In this document: positions 22,089-33,664 of the stretch, piece by piece
How positions within the stretch are numbered: position 1 is the first letter of the stretch
Layout: every line of letters starts with the position of its first letter
NCBI GenBank assembly: GCA_963922205.1
Contig: CAWUHX010000011.1
Coordinates: 1,906,749-1,970,748, forward strand
Reading direction: 5' to 3'
DNA: 64,000 bases
Origin: Romanomermis culicivorax
Taxonomy: Eukaryota > Nematoda > Enoplea > Mermithida > Mermithidae
The notes under the pieces: generated by a model
The model's input: the letters and a program-made list of their open reading frames with translations, nothing else
Databases searched by the model: none
Told to the model about the DNA's origin: nothing
Position numbers and translations under genes: made by a program

Positions 22089-22745
22089 TTATTTAGGTGT
22101 ATACAAAATCATGTGATCATTGTGGGGAAATATATTAGATCTAAGTCGATATTTTTCAGGACATGTCTGTGTAAGATCTATTAATAAATAACCGTATGGT
22201 TTACTAGTAGCATCCTCATATGCCTCTATGAAATAATTTGAAGTAGTTGGAAAAATCTGTCGAGCCAGTGTGCGGACTTGTAATCTATCGCTTGGGTTTT
22301 TTAAAAGAATTAAATATTGAGCGTTTATCCTACTCGTACACATTCCATCAAAAAAGGCATTCTGAACTATATGTATAATTGATATATTCCAATGATGCGA
22401 TCCTTTAGTAAAAAGTTGAGTTAAACTTTGATCATTCTTCATCTCTTGCATCATATCATCCATAATTAATAATTTAGGTGTATCTTTACTTTTCTGAAGT
22501 TCATTCAAAACAGGCGAACCTTGAATAAATTCTACATAAGAACATTTCTGAACTAATTCATCGAAAGGTTCTTGCCATTCTGAATAACACCAATAAATTT
22601 TCACTGGAGCAGGGTGAAGCATTTCTTTAGCAAAAATTACAAGTTTTTTAACAAATTGTGTTTTTCCTGATTTTGTTGGAGCAGAAACTATACAGTTAAA
22701 TGGATGTTTGCATATAAAAAACTTTTCATCATCATCATTTGACAT
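22089..22745 (-). CDS. Polinton A32-like packaging ATPase
   Basis: An intact frame of about 218 codons from MSNDDDEKFF. I chose ATG 22745 over the longer upstream frame because the extra N-terminus is a low-complexity Ile/Lys run. The Walker A loop is SAPTKSGKT and the Walker B strand is KLLIMDD. A downstream IIHIVQNAFFDG segment matches the sensor region of FtsK/HerA-type packaging ATPases of Polintons and vaccinia A32-like proteins. It would pump the genome into the capsid. The residues needed for nucleotide binding are present. Confidence 0.85.
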   Translation of the reverse strand: MSNDDDEKFFICKHPFNCIVSAPTKSGKTQFVKKLVIFAKEMLHPAPVKIYWCYSEWQEPFDELVQKCSYVEFIQGSPVLNELQKSKDTPKLLIMDDMMQEMKNDQSLTQLFTKGSHHWNISIIHIVQNAFFDGMCTSRINAQYLILLKNPSDRLQVRTLARQIFPTTSNYFIEAYEDATSKPYGYLLIDLTQTCPEKYRLRSNIFPHNDHMILYTPK

Positions 22746-23048
22746 CTCTTTTTTTGACAACAACAAAAACCAACCACTTTTTACTTGAACAATTTTTAAA
22801 ATGATTTTTATTATTATTTTAAAACAAAATGTTATATATATAATTATCAAAATTACAATATAAAACAGTGCACATGTAAAATATAAAGATAGATGATTAT
22901 ATAAAATAGAATAACATTACTGTATGCAAAAATATAGGTGCAATATATGTATGAAATTATATAACAAGCAAATAGGTAAGCAACTACATAAGCAAGCAAA
23001 CTATAGCTAATTAAAACATACAAACTGTAATGAATGTAAGCAAAACTT

Positions 23049-24075
23049 TTACAATTTACTGTTAATAAAATCGCGTAGTTTTTTGATAACAACAGCATCA
23101 TCATAATCATAATGATAACCTTCATCAATAAAACAAGCTACAGTATCCTTAAGAATTTTGGGACCAGTACTTGTAAGTGGTATACATCTAAATATGTCAA
23201 TCATCTGTTTAAAAGTGCGAAGACAGTAATAACCTTGAACTTCACCTATAACATATTCAAAACAGTCAATGATAAGTCCCATCTTTTCATATAAACGATT
23301 AACTGTTGATGTAATTGCAATATTATATATGGAATTACGAGCTGGACACTGATGATCCTCAACAATTCCTACCTCTTTAGCGCAATAACAATCAAAAATA
23401 CACCCATTAAAGATGTCTTGTATAACCAGGTCAGCACATATAACTATAAATAATTTTTCACCTTTTACTACTTGCTCATCAAAAAACCATGGAATATCTA
23501 AACTTGGAACACATAACTCACAAATACGCTTAGTTTCGGTGTCCAACGAACTGGTATCTGACGTTGAATTGTAGTCAGGATCATTGAAACAGTTCATGAA
23601 GAGATCGTTGACAAACGTCGTTTGAACGCTAGCTACCTTTTGATCTTCACTAGCACTGCGTTGTTCTCCGGCGAATTTTGTAGCATGAACCCCTTCTTCT
23701 TCTTCTTCTTTAATAATTTTCTTATCTGCAGCGACTTCTTCTTTATCGATTTTTGGGGTAGAACCATCTTTTCCAGCTATGTCATCGTTTTCGTTTGTTT
23801 TGTGTTTTATGGCTAATTGGTGATTTGCTGCTGAAGTGTTGTACTTGATTGAAATAGCTGGCGCTATCTCATGTATCATATTGGTCCAGCACCAAAATTG
23901 CTAAAGAATAAAACATTATATATTTTAAGAGAAAGAAAGAAAGAATTCATATATCAGCTCACTTCTTTAGATAAACACCATATCGTTCCATTAAACAATT
24001 TGTTAAATCATACTGTAACCCTGTCGCTCTCGACCAACATCTTATAACCAAGGTTGATGCCGCATTGACCTCCAT
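23049..24075 (-). CDS. Two-exon Polinton gene of unknown function
   Basis: The main exon (23049 to about 23900) follows a TTCTTTAG acceptor and opens with QFWCWTNMIHEIAPAI. An acidic, low-complexity linker comes next (KKIIKEEEEEGVH). The C-terminal 170 residues are Cys-rich and compact (RICELCVPSLDIPWFF, FNGCIFDCYCAKEVGI, IIDCFEYVIGEVQGYYCL). A first exon with ATG at 24073-24075 (MEVNAASTLVIRCWS) ends at a GTGAGC donor near 23964, but joining the two at the obvious sites leaves them out of phase by one base. Either the splice choice is different or the copy has an indel. It resembles no standard Polinton gene. The QFWC segment is shared with the gene at 20976-21421. Confidence 0.45.
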
Positions 24076-24079
24076 GTGA

Positions 24080-24265
24080 AAATGTCTTTTCAATAATATT
24101 GACATTGCGACCTAATATACCGTATTGTGGTAAAATGAGCTTGAATCCGTGACCTTATGCCTCTTTTGTTTTAGGGTCGATGTTACGAAAATAAACTGAC
24201 ACGTATCTACCTTCAACCACTACAAATAATGCTATGTTTTCGTCTAACATGAACTGGTGTTCCAT
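24080..24265 (-). pseudogene. Small protein, possibly PC4-like, interrupted by one stop
   Basis: From ATG 24265 the frame reads MEHQFMLDENIALFVVVEG and RYVSVYFRNIDPKTKEA, then TAA, then GHGFKLILPQYGILGRN in the same frame. The strand-strand-strand-helix texture and the GxxLxLPQYxxL ending resemble the C-terminal single-strand-DNA-binding domain of PC4/p15 proteins. The match is weak and made by eye. If right, it would act in transcription or replication of the element. The 3' end overlaps the first exon of the next gene in another frame. Confidence 0.3.
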
Positions 24266-24339
24266 TTTCGAAAATTCTTGAAGAAATATACCAAGGAGAG
24301 AGAGAGAGAGAAAAGAAGCGAGTAGTTTTTTTAGCAACA

Positions 24340-25072
24340 AAACAGATAAATGTATGAAGTGTTCAAAATTTTAGAGTAAAAGGAGGTTATAACTATAATA
24401 AAATAACCAGGATATATAGCTTATAGATGTAAGAGGAGGAGTTATAAGCATAATAAATATTCAAGACACATATCCTACAGTATTCTACTATTCTGAGGAG
24501 TATATGAGAGGAGGAGCTATGTTCTACAAAAATTAAATAAAATGTGTTTATGTGCTATGGTAACCTTTGAGATCAAAGCTAGAAGAATATATGTGTTTTA
24601 AGTGTTATAGTAATTACCAAGGTTAAAGCTATAGAAGCAATATAGCCACGTGCGCATGAGTTATAAGGGTCTTTAAAGCTTTCCCACATAAAAAGAAAAG
24701 ATGGTGCAACAGGGTTATAAGCAGCTACTACAGTTATTTTATAGCTTCAAGAATCAAAACAAAAATACTAGGGTTGTACAGTAAAACAGGCTTTCAACTG
24801 GTTTTATCTGGTTATATGCTAATAAAATAAGCTAAAGAAATGATATGGGCACGTGTTCATGAGTTATAGAGGTCTTTAAAGCTTACCCATCATAGAAAAG
24901 AAAAGTACTACAATATTCTCGTAAACAATAATTAAATCTCTACCGTAAAATTAATAGTTTTTGCTAATTTATAAAAATTTTCTATTATTACTGTATAAGT
25001 CTTGATGAATAGGTTGTTTTCTATTTTTCTAGTTTATAGTTTTTATATTTTCTAGTTTGGATAATTTTTATA
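24340..25072. promoter_or_regulatory. Intergenic region between divergent Polinton gene blocks
   Basis: No frame is supported. The stretch separates the minus-strand structural block from the plus-strand polymerase gene, so promoters for both directions should lie here. Repeated motifs AAGAGGAGGAGYTATA, ACGTG near 24651 and 24850, and GAGTTATARRGGTCTTTAAAGCTT (twice, about 24657 and 24860) are visible. A (GA)n run sits at 24296-24312. Assignment as regulatory is by position only. Confidence 0.4.
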
Positions 25073-28000
25073 ATGAAACCTATTTACGAGGATATTACTT
25101 CGGACGAAGATGACATGCCTATAGAAATTTTAGAAGATATTACTTGGGATGAAGATGACATGCCTATGGAAATTTTAGAAGATATTACTTCTGATGAAGA
25201 TGATGAAACGATCGTGAATGAGTCTTCAGAGAATACTACCTCCGAGAAAGAAGAAGAAGAAACACTTGATAATAATATTTTGGAAGAAGAAGAAGAGAAA
25301 GGAACTGTTTTAGATTATGATGATGATGAAGATGATCAATACAAAAGTTACACGCCTTACAGTTCTGATGAGGAAGAAATTTACGAAGCAGCTCAAATTG
25401 GTGGCGGTGGTGGTGGTGGTGGTGTTGGGGGTAGTGGAGGTGTAACGAATGCATCTTTTGTTGCGGATGATTTTTTCGAACTAGGTCAACCCAGTACCGT
25501 AAACATTAGGCATTTTAATACCGAAGGTCACGAGTACTCTGTGAACTTTGGTAATACTGAACATATGGATGATTTAAATGTTCAAATAGTGCCAACGTTT
25601 CAATGTATAGTAGAGCGAATTTCTGAGAATGTCGCTGATAATGCCTTTATAGGGTTTTCCTTTGACCATCCAGATTTGACGAAAGGTCGTGTTTTGATAC
25701 CTTTTAGACCGAAACATGCTTTAACTGGAGATTTGATTGTAAACACTCTTAATGCTGTTCTTCAATCAAATGAGCAAATACAAATTGATAGTCGTCAATC
25801 TACAATTCGTACGATTGTTGTAACACCACCTGAGGGTAGCAGTAAGCTAATTAAAATTACTTATGTAACATTTTTATTTTTATTTATTTATTTTAATTTA
25901 AGGTATTCACAATGCTCATCAATATTTAAAACATAATGATTTTCTAAAAGATAAACACTGTATTATTCAAATCAACAACACGGATGATTTATGTTTTGCT
26001 AGAACTCTAGTTGTTGCTAGAGCTTACATTCATAAAAAAGATAGGAATGCTGAGCACAAATGGGAAAGTATTCCAAAGTCTGACAAGTCACATCTGCTGC
26101 AAACAAAGGTTGCTAAAGAACTGATGACCTTGGCAGGATTAGCTAATCACCAAGGAGCTTGCGGTTTTCATCAGTGGGAACAACTGCAAGCTGTTTTATT
26201 ACCCAATTATCAAATCAAAGTTTTTAGCAAAGAACGCTTTGAAGATTTGATATTTAGAGGTTAGAGTTTTTTATTTTTCTGTTATTGTGTATGTATTTAG
26301 AGTTTTAAGGACCTGAAGCAACGCATGTTTTGAATATTTATCACCATGATAACCATTACTCCATCATTACAAGGATGCCTGGATTTTTTGACCGCGGCTA
26401 CTTTTGTCCTCATTGCGATCTGGCCTACAATAACAAAATGGAACACAGATGCAGAAACGTTTGTCCTCTGTGTTACAATACACCCCCATGTAATCAATTT
26501 AATGCTCGAAAATGCAAAGATTGTCTGCGATATTTTAAAAAGGATGAGTGTTTTGCTCGACACAAGTTTTTTTTTACTCAAACACGTCAATCGAAACGTG
26601 AAAAAACAGGGGTATCTATTTGGGATCGTTTCAAAGTGTGCGAACAATGTGATACACTGATTCGATGAGCACATTCTAAAACTCATAATTGCGGTTATTT
26701 TGAATGCAAAACATGCAATAAAAGCATACCTAAAAAAGGTATTAGATATGCTATAATTATTTTATTTTATTTTATTTTATATGAAAATTTTTAATTTTAG
26801 GACATTCATGTTTTAAGCAACCTGTTGTTAGTGAAAAAATTGAAGAGGAGGAAGATATATTTGAAACAAATGTTGATGAGGATGAGTGTCTAGATGATAA
26901 TGAGACAGGAATTACTGATAAGTGTCCTATTAATTAAAAATTTTTTTTTATGATTTTGAGACTAGGCAGGAAAAAATTCTACCACAAACCGAATTAGAGG
27001 ATGTGTTGGAACATGAACCAAATTTACGTGTTGTCCATACTGTATGCAATCAGTGTCGTCAAAACGAGGGAAATTTTTGCTGCAATACATGCGGTCAACG
27101 CGAGCGTATTTTCAAAGGCTCTACATGTCTAAATGATTTCTGTGAATACCTTTTTGCAAAAGGTATGAAAAACATTACAGCAATAGCGCATAATTCTCCA
27201 GGATTTGATGGACAATTTATAATGCAGTTTTTGTATTGTAATGGACATCATAAACTACATATCATTAATAAGGGTGAATTAGTAAATTGTTTATAGTTTT
27301 TCATTTTCATTTTCATCTATTTATTTATTTATTTTAGGTTTAGAGTTGACGTGTATCAGAGTAGGGTCGATAAAAATTAATGATTCTCTGAACTTTCTTC
27401 CGATGCCTTTGGCGGCTTTACCGAAAACATTTGGAACAAGTGAAATATGTAAAGGATATTTCTCTCATTTCTTTAATAGAAAAGAAAATTATGGATATAT
27501 TGGCTCATATCCATCACCCGACATGTACAGTTACAATGCTATGAAACCTGCGGCTCATGCCACATTTCTGGAGTGGTATAATGGAAAGCTTGAAGCAGTA
27601 AGTTTGCAAAAGTATAAAGTTTTGCATTTAAATGCACCATTGTTTAGGGTTGTCATTTTAATTTTGATAATGAGTTACTTGACTACTGTCGTAGCGATGT
27701 GCAAGTTTTATGACAATGTTGTATGAAATTTTGCAATATTTTTATGGAAGAAACCAATGTCGATCCTTTTGAAAATTCAATAACCATTGCTAGTGCTTGC
27801 AACTTAGTTTTCCCACGTTTATTTTTGAAGCCAGATACTATTGGTGTAATACCATACAAAGGTTACGGTAAAGAAGAAAGACAGTCTGTTATAGCCTTAA
27901 AATGGCTGAAATGGTTAGCCCATAAAAATGAAAAACTGTATATTCGACATGAACTTAACGGTGGTGAAGTTCAAATTGGAAGATACAAGTAAGATGGTTT

Positions 28001-29931
28001 ATCAGGTAATTTTGTTTAAATTTTTGAAATTTTAATATCTATATGTTTGCTCATGAAGACACCACAATTTATGAATTTTACAGTTGTTATTGGCATGGTT
28101 GCCCTAAATGTATGAAAAATAGATATCAATTAACAGCCGATAATAATACAAAAGCAGTCGATGCATGTGAACGCACTTTTAATCGGGCTATGGAACTTCA
28201 ATCACTCGCTTATAGCGTACTCGAAATGTGGGAATGCAAACTCTTACAACAACTTCACTCAGATCAGGAAATGAAAACATTTTTTGATACAGTCAAAATA
28301 CCTGAATCTATAAATCCTCGAGAAGGTAAAATCTTGAATTGTTCTTTTTTTATTTTGTCAAAAGTTTTCTTGTTTTAGCTTTCTTTGGCGGTCGCACTAA
28401 TGCTGTAAAACTGTATCATAAAATTAAGTACAATGAAGATGGTACACCTGCAGAAAAGATCAATTATGTAGATGTATGCAGTTTATACCCATTTGTCAAC
28501 AAATATGGGAAATAGCCTACAGGCCATCCAAAAATCTTTACTGAAGATTTTGAAGAGGTCAGCTCAACGTCCCAGACTTATGAGGGGTTAATCAAGTGTA
28601 CGGTTTTACCACCTCCCAAACTCTTACATCCTGTTTTACTGTATCGGCATGGTGGCAAATTATTGTTTCCTTTATGCAAAACTTGCACGCATGATTCACA
28701 AAAGACCACATGTGAGCATAACGACCAAGACAGAGCATTACATGGTACATGGGTTACGATAGAATTATATAAAGCCTTAGAGAAGGGATATAAGGTATAC
28801 TGTTACTGTAATGGTTCTTTTTCTATGTATATTATTTTTGTTTCAGATCCTCAAGATTTTTGAGGTTTGGCATTATGATAATATTGAGCAATATCATCCA
28901 ACCAAAAACCCTACTGGTGGTTTATTTACGCAATACCTAAATACCTTTATGAAAATGAAACTAGTAAGTTTTATATTATGTAAATGTGACAGAATTTGAT
29001 TGTAATTTTTATAGGAAAGTGAAGGCTACCCTGCTAAAGCTCAGACAGATGAGCAAAAACGTGAATACGAAATGGAGGTCTACAATCGTGAGAATATTTC
29101 ATTGTATTCTTCGAAAATTTTAAAAAATCCTGGAAAGAGGGCTTTGGCGAAATTAATGCTAAATTCTTTCTGGGGAAAAGTAACTTTGCATAGTTATTTG
29201 TATTTTATTTAATTATTTTTATGTTTTTTTAGTTTGGTCAACGAAACAATATGGATAAGACTGTTATCCACAATGCACCCAAAGAATATTTTGAACTTGT
29301 GATGAATGTGGCCAACATTATTAAGATTGTTAGACTAATCAATGAACAATTGGTGTCAACAACATATTGTCAACATGATGATTTTGCGGAAGTCATGGGA
29401 AATACTAACGCTGTTATTGCAGCTTATACAACAGCTCAAGCTCGACTAAAGTTATATTCTTACATTGAGCGATTAAAAAGTTGAGTATTGTATTTTGACA
29501 CGGATAGTATTATTTACCTGTCAGCAGTTGACAAACAACAATATTAGGTACCCACTGGTTGCTGTCTTGGTGAAATGACTGACGAGTTACATGAATATGG
29601 TTCTGGATCTTACATTACCGAATTTGTCAGTGGAGGTCCTAAAAATTACGCCTACAGGTTGTACAGTCCATCTACAGACCAATACCGTCACATAATCAAA
29701 GTCCGCAGTATCACTTTGTCATCAGATACTATGAAAAACGTTAATTTTTATTCGCTTCGTCGAATGGTTTTTGCTTTTGTAAAAAACAATGGAAAAGAAG
29801 AAGTAGATGTACATAGTCTCCGTATAGAGCGTCAGCAAGATCGTAAAGTTGTTACTTGTAAAACTTTGAAAAAATTTCGTATAGTATATGATAAACGTAT
29901 TTTGAAATGTAATTTTTGTACATTTCCTTAA
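25073..29931 (+). pseudogene. Polinton protein-primed DNA polymerase B, at least six stops
   Basis: A multi-exon gene for the element's replicative polymerase. An acidic N-terminal repeat region (EDITSDEDDMP twice) and a Gly run precede the conserved parts. The exonuclease motifs are YDFETRQ at about 26950, AHNSPGFDGQF at about 27190 and DYCRSDVQVL at about 27680. Polymerase motif A is YVDVCSLYP (28465-28491), motif B KLMLNSFWGK (about 29150-29180) and motif C YFDTDS (29491-29508). A Cys/His-rich segment lies between 26390 and 26720. Catalytic residues are all legible. In-frame stops occur near 26666 (TGA), 26935 (TAA), 27698 (TGA), 28513 (TAG), 29482 (TGA) and 29546 (TAG). Several short introns ending in TTTTAG are visible. 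The copy cannot make a full product. Confidence 0.9.
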
Positions 29932-29989
29932 AGTTGGATTAAATGATTTTTACAATAAAGTAGAATGTTGCATCAAATTAAAAAATTTT

Positions 29990-30510
29990 TTCTTTTTGAT
30001 ATGTAAAGATTTTTCAACTCTCCAAATTTTCTACACACTTTTTAGGACCAACTTGTTCTGGTTATTTTTTATAAAAGACCTTCTTGATCATTTTTGGCAG
30101 TCAATCAAACTTTATACGCATGCACCCTTAAGAATAATGTTTCATCCCGTATTGACTCTCCTGAGATTTTACTCATTAAACAGACCATTACAGACCAATT
30201 TGACCGTTTGAGATTGACTTGAACGATCGTTCAGGAATGGGGCCTCCGAGCATATTTACGCCTGCAGGTGGCGCCCTATTGTCTAAGGGGGTCCAGGGGC
30301 GCAAATTTTTGAAAGGCTTCTTCTGCCCACGGGAGAAGCCATTTTTACACACGATCGCTTTTTAATTCTGTTTCATTTTTGTTCATTTCAGTTTTCCTTT
30401 TTTTCATTTACAGTAACACATCTATTACTCTAATTCCTCTATTACCATAATAGAAAAATTACCGTAATTCTACTATTACGATAACTCCCAAATCTGTATG
30501 CTTAACCATA
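29990..30510. repeat. Extra direct copy of the inner terminal repeat at the right end
   Basis: The block repeats, in the same orientation, the inner half of the right terminal repeat (30511-31100). Matching landmarks are TTTTCAACTCTCCAAATTTTC versus GTCAACTCTCCAAATTTTC, AAAGACCTTCTTG, GGGGGTCCRGGGGCGCAAAT, GAGAAGCC and TTACCGTAATTC. It also extends to TTTGATATGTAAAGATTTTT, which matches the very end of the left terminal repeat. The right end therefore carries a tandem duplication of about 520 bp. Confidence 0.8.
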
Positions 30511-31284
30511 CGTCAACTCTCCAAATTTTCTAGACGCTTTTTACGACCTACTCGTTCTGGTCATTTTCTATAAAACACCTTATTTGTCTACATGCTTTTT
30601 ATGGCCAGTTCGCTCTGATCATTTTTTATAAAAGACCTTCTTGGTCATTTTTGGCACAACATCAAACTTTATACGCATGCACCCATAAGGATAATGTTTC
30701 ATCGCGTATTGACTCTCTCGAGATTTTACTCATTAAACAGACCATTACTGACCAATTTGACCATTCTGACATTTGTTGACTTGAACGATCTTTCAGAAAT
30801 GGGACCTCCGAAACATATTTATGCCTGCAGGTGGCGCCCTTTTGACAAAGGGGGTCCGGGGCGCAAATTTTTGAAGGGCTTCCTCTTCCCAGAGGGGAAG
30901 CCGTTTTTACACACGATCTCTTTTTATTTCTTTTTAATTTTTTGTTCATTTTAGTTTTCTTTTTTCATTTTCGGTTCATCAATTTTCCTTTTTCATCTAC
31001 AGTAACACACCTATTACCCTAATTCCACTATTACCATAATCGAAAATTACCGTAATTCCACTATTACGGTAACTCTAAAACCTGTATACTTAACTGTAGG
31101 ACCTATAAATCGATGAAGAAATTGACCCTATATGTTTACTGTACAACCTGTAAATCCACCAAAAGTCGGCCGTATATGTTTACTGTACGACCTATAAATC
31201 GACCAAAAATGACAAATTATAGGTCGTACACAAAAGATAGGAGTATCCTTAACTGTACGACCTATATGGTCCGGCCTTACTACT
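30511..31284. repeat. Right terminal inverted repeat of the Polinton
   Basis: It is the reverse complement of 11365 to about 12136, collinear through the GACC/GGTC block, the CTTCCCAGAGGGGAAG palindrome and the TACGACCTATA subrepeats, with scattered substitutions. It ends CCTTACTACT. A proline/lysine-rich frame through it is simply the mirror of the one in the left repeat. Confidence 0.9.
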
Positions 31285-31290
31285 CAGAAG
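31285..31290. repeat. Right target-site duplication of the Polinton (CAGAAG)
   Basis: Identical to 11359-11364 and directly adjacent to the right terminus. Confidence 0.9.
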
Positions 31291-32066
31291 TGAAAAAATG
31301 CAAGGCTTTTTGTCGGGGATTGTCACTGATTCCATGATGGGAATTTCATCGGCGACTGTTCCCGATTTTACCAATTCAGAAGTGAAAAATTAAAGGATTT
31401 TTGTCGCAAACAATCGATGACAGTCGGCGAAAATCGGCGAATATCGCCGATTTTAATCATAGGGATCGGGGATGAAATTAGGGAATTAAGCTTTGCCTAA
31501 GTAATATAAAACGTAAAAAATACACAGTGTGCATGTTTATACAATCCACCTGTACGGGAAGAAAATTTTGTTTGGTTATTTTCAGGTGCAACCCGATTTC
31601 GTTTTCTGTAAGGTAAACGTCTAGTCGATTTCCCGAAAATGTTATGTTTTTCGATTGTGTCCTTATTCCCCTAACATGCATTTCTTCCGAATGTCCCGTT
31701 TCCCTCAAAGCCCCACTCCCCGAAAGTCCCGATTCCTCAAATAATGAATAAAATTCTCGTTTCCCCCAACAATGCATTATTCCCTGCTCCCCGAACGTCC
31801 CGATTCTTCGAATACTGGATAGAATAACGTTCTCGATTCCCCGAACGATTAATAAAATTATATAAATCGGAGACTGTCGTCGATTGTCGCCGACTGTCAC
31901 CGTTTGTCCCTAACTGTCGCCAATTGTCGCTGACTGTCGCCGATTAAATCTTAGGAATCGGACAGTCGGTGATCCTGTCAATTGCCGATTCATCCCTCGA
32001 AATTGCCGACTGTCGCTGATGAAATCCTAGGAATCGCGACAATCGGCGATTTCACTTCTGAATAGT
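31291..32066. mobile_element. Foldback repeat split by the Polinton
   Basis: The left arm (about 31291-31480) has TGAAAAATTAAAGG, GTCGGCGAAAATCGGCG and related motifs. The right arm (about 31865-32066) has the inverse set, TGTCGCCGACTGTC, CGACAATCGGCGATTTC, and ends CACTTCTGAA. The outermost bases TTCAGAAGTG/CACTTCTGAA pair. The first bases, CCAATTCAGAAG, lie across the Polinton at 11353-11364, so the Polinton entered the terminus of this element. The middle carries a C-rich set of CCCGATTCCCCGAA units at 31660-31845, with a related stretch at about 52015-52140. Confidence 0.65.
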
Positions 32067-32179
32067 TATTTAGACGATTTTAGGAAATCCAGAGAAATAA
32101 TGATCGTGAATTGATAACTTGCATCAGTTGCATGTGTCCCCGACCTGGTAACTATTTTTACTTAATTGTCTAGTCTGTT

Positions 32180-32425
32180 TTTCTTGAAATGCTTCCAATT
32201 AATGAAAGTGGAAAGCAAGTAGTATTTCAGATTTTTGCGATTTTCTGATAAACAAAATATCATGTAGGGCTGAAAATTTGTAAGCATGCTGACCTAACCT
32301 TTAGCGATTTTTCGAGTAGAAAATTTTACAGTAACAACTTCAAGTAAACGATTTTGATGAGAGTACTGATTTGTGTCATTTTTGTATCTGGAAGCATTTT
32401 ATAAAAAACGGGCTATAAGTTTTGA
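32180..32425 (+). repeat. Interspersed repeat family B, copy 1
   Basis: Landmarks in order: CTGTTTTTCTTGAAATGCTT, GGAAAGCAAGTA, TGAAAATTTGTAAGC, a TTTACAGTAACAA-type segment, and CATTTTATAAAAAACGGGCTATA. Further copies are at 33665-33815, 50130-50360, 50945-51175, 61340-61560 and, inverted, 63600-63745. Confidence 0.65.
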
Positions 32426-33664
32426 CCAAACTTTAGTCACTCAAGACTCCCTCGAAAATTGAGGAACACCAATTATCGAAAATTTTTCCGTCTAAATTTT
32501 GGTCATTCTGTTCTATTCATGTTTTCCTACATACTACAAGTATTAACCTCAAAAAAGCGTAGAATAAGAGACCTACATGCAAAAGTTCCTTGAAATTTTC
32601 TATTTTTAAGACACGCCAACTACTCTTTTAGTAATAATAGGTGGTTTCTAAAATTTTTATTGGAAAGTTGTCCGACATTGCGCCCAATTCTAGTTTTTTT
32701 TATCGTTTCGTTCGGGATTTTGTGTCGCCTGATTTTTCCCCAAAGTTTTCAATATTATATATAATATAAGGCCTAAATGTCTAAATGTGGCGTTTTCGGG
32801 CCAACTTGACCATATTTTTTACCGTTTCTTTTTTTGCGACTTTTGTAAGTCAATGATGATGTGCAACAAGAAGACATCTTTTGTTTGATATTCAATGTTT
32901 CGACCTACAAAGTAATTGACAACTTTCAGGGTAACATTTCGACCATTAGAGTGGACAACGACGCACTCGGTATGCATTTTCTTTCAGTGCATAATGCAAA
33001 GTGATGAGCAAGTAAAAGTTATGCGATTTGTCAGTGATTTATCACACCTTACTATGATGAGTGACTGTCCCATACATGTTATAGAATTTTCGAGCATCAT
33101 GGTGTAAGCTTTCACCACAGCTGTGTGAACTTCTGACTCCAGGCAATTTACGTCGTATTTATGTAGTGCCCAAAATCTGGATGTGAATCAGATACTAAAA
33201 ATTTCATAATTTTTGCGGAAATTAATCTGCTTCAGGAAAAGAATGTTTTCTGGTGTTTTAATTGACTGGAAGTTATATTATGCCTCACTTGAGTCTAAAA
33301 TTAAGTTGCAATTACAGTAAATTTGAGCATAATCGTACATGACTTTTTTTAGAAGATGAGCACAGCTGTTTTCAAACATTTCATATTCACACAATTTTTC
33401 TACGAATTGGCCTATCCAAAAAAAATTTTCTCGTTCTAATAGATGCAGAATTTATCACTTTATTAAAAGGTATGATACAGTAGGTTCCCCTTAATTTAGG
33501 CTTGAGAAAGTAATTTTGTCTGTGAAAATCGATAAAATCTCCGAGTTCTCTGTAAAAGAAAAGGTATGGCAATAAGCCTTGCTCTTGGGAAGCTACCGAA
33601 TAATTTATAATCTATTATCCATTCTTGGAAATGATTCGATATGTCTTTCTGAATGGTACGTGTA

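Larger units (their letters stand above)
11365..31284. mobile_element. Maverick/Polinton virus-like DNA transposon, full-length boundaries
   Basis: The element is 19,920 bp. It starts AGTAGTAAGG and ends with its reverse complement CCTTACTACT, with CAGAAG on both sides. Between long terminal inverted repeats it carries the full Polinton core: capsid, minor capsid, penton-like protein, two-helix membrane protein, adenovirus-type cysteine protease, retroviral-type integrase with chromodomain, A32-like packaging ATPase (all minus strand) and protein-primed family B DNA polymerase (plus strand). Many of these genes contain in-frame stops or frameshifts, so the copy is not autonomous, yet order and boundaries are intact. 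That implies a moderately old insertion. Published work reports Mavericks in nematodes as carriers of foreign cargo; I see no large fusogen-like envelope gene in this copy. Confidence 0.95.

Noticed and set aside
25236-25454. His-rich minus-strand frame.
   Set aside because: It is the reverse of the acidic and Gly-rich N-terminus of the polymerase gene.
14755-29931. Idea that TGA is read as an amino acid, since several Polinton genes have in-frame TGA.
   Set aside because: TAA and TAG also interrupt the protease and polymerase, and frameshifts occur in other genes. The ZP host gene and intact ORFs do not need recoding. Simple decay explains all of it.
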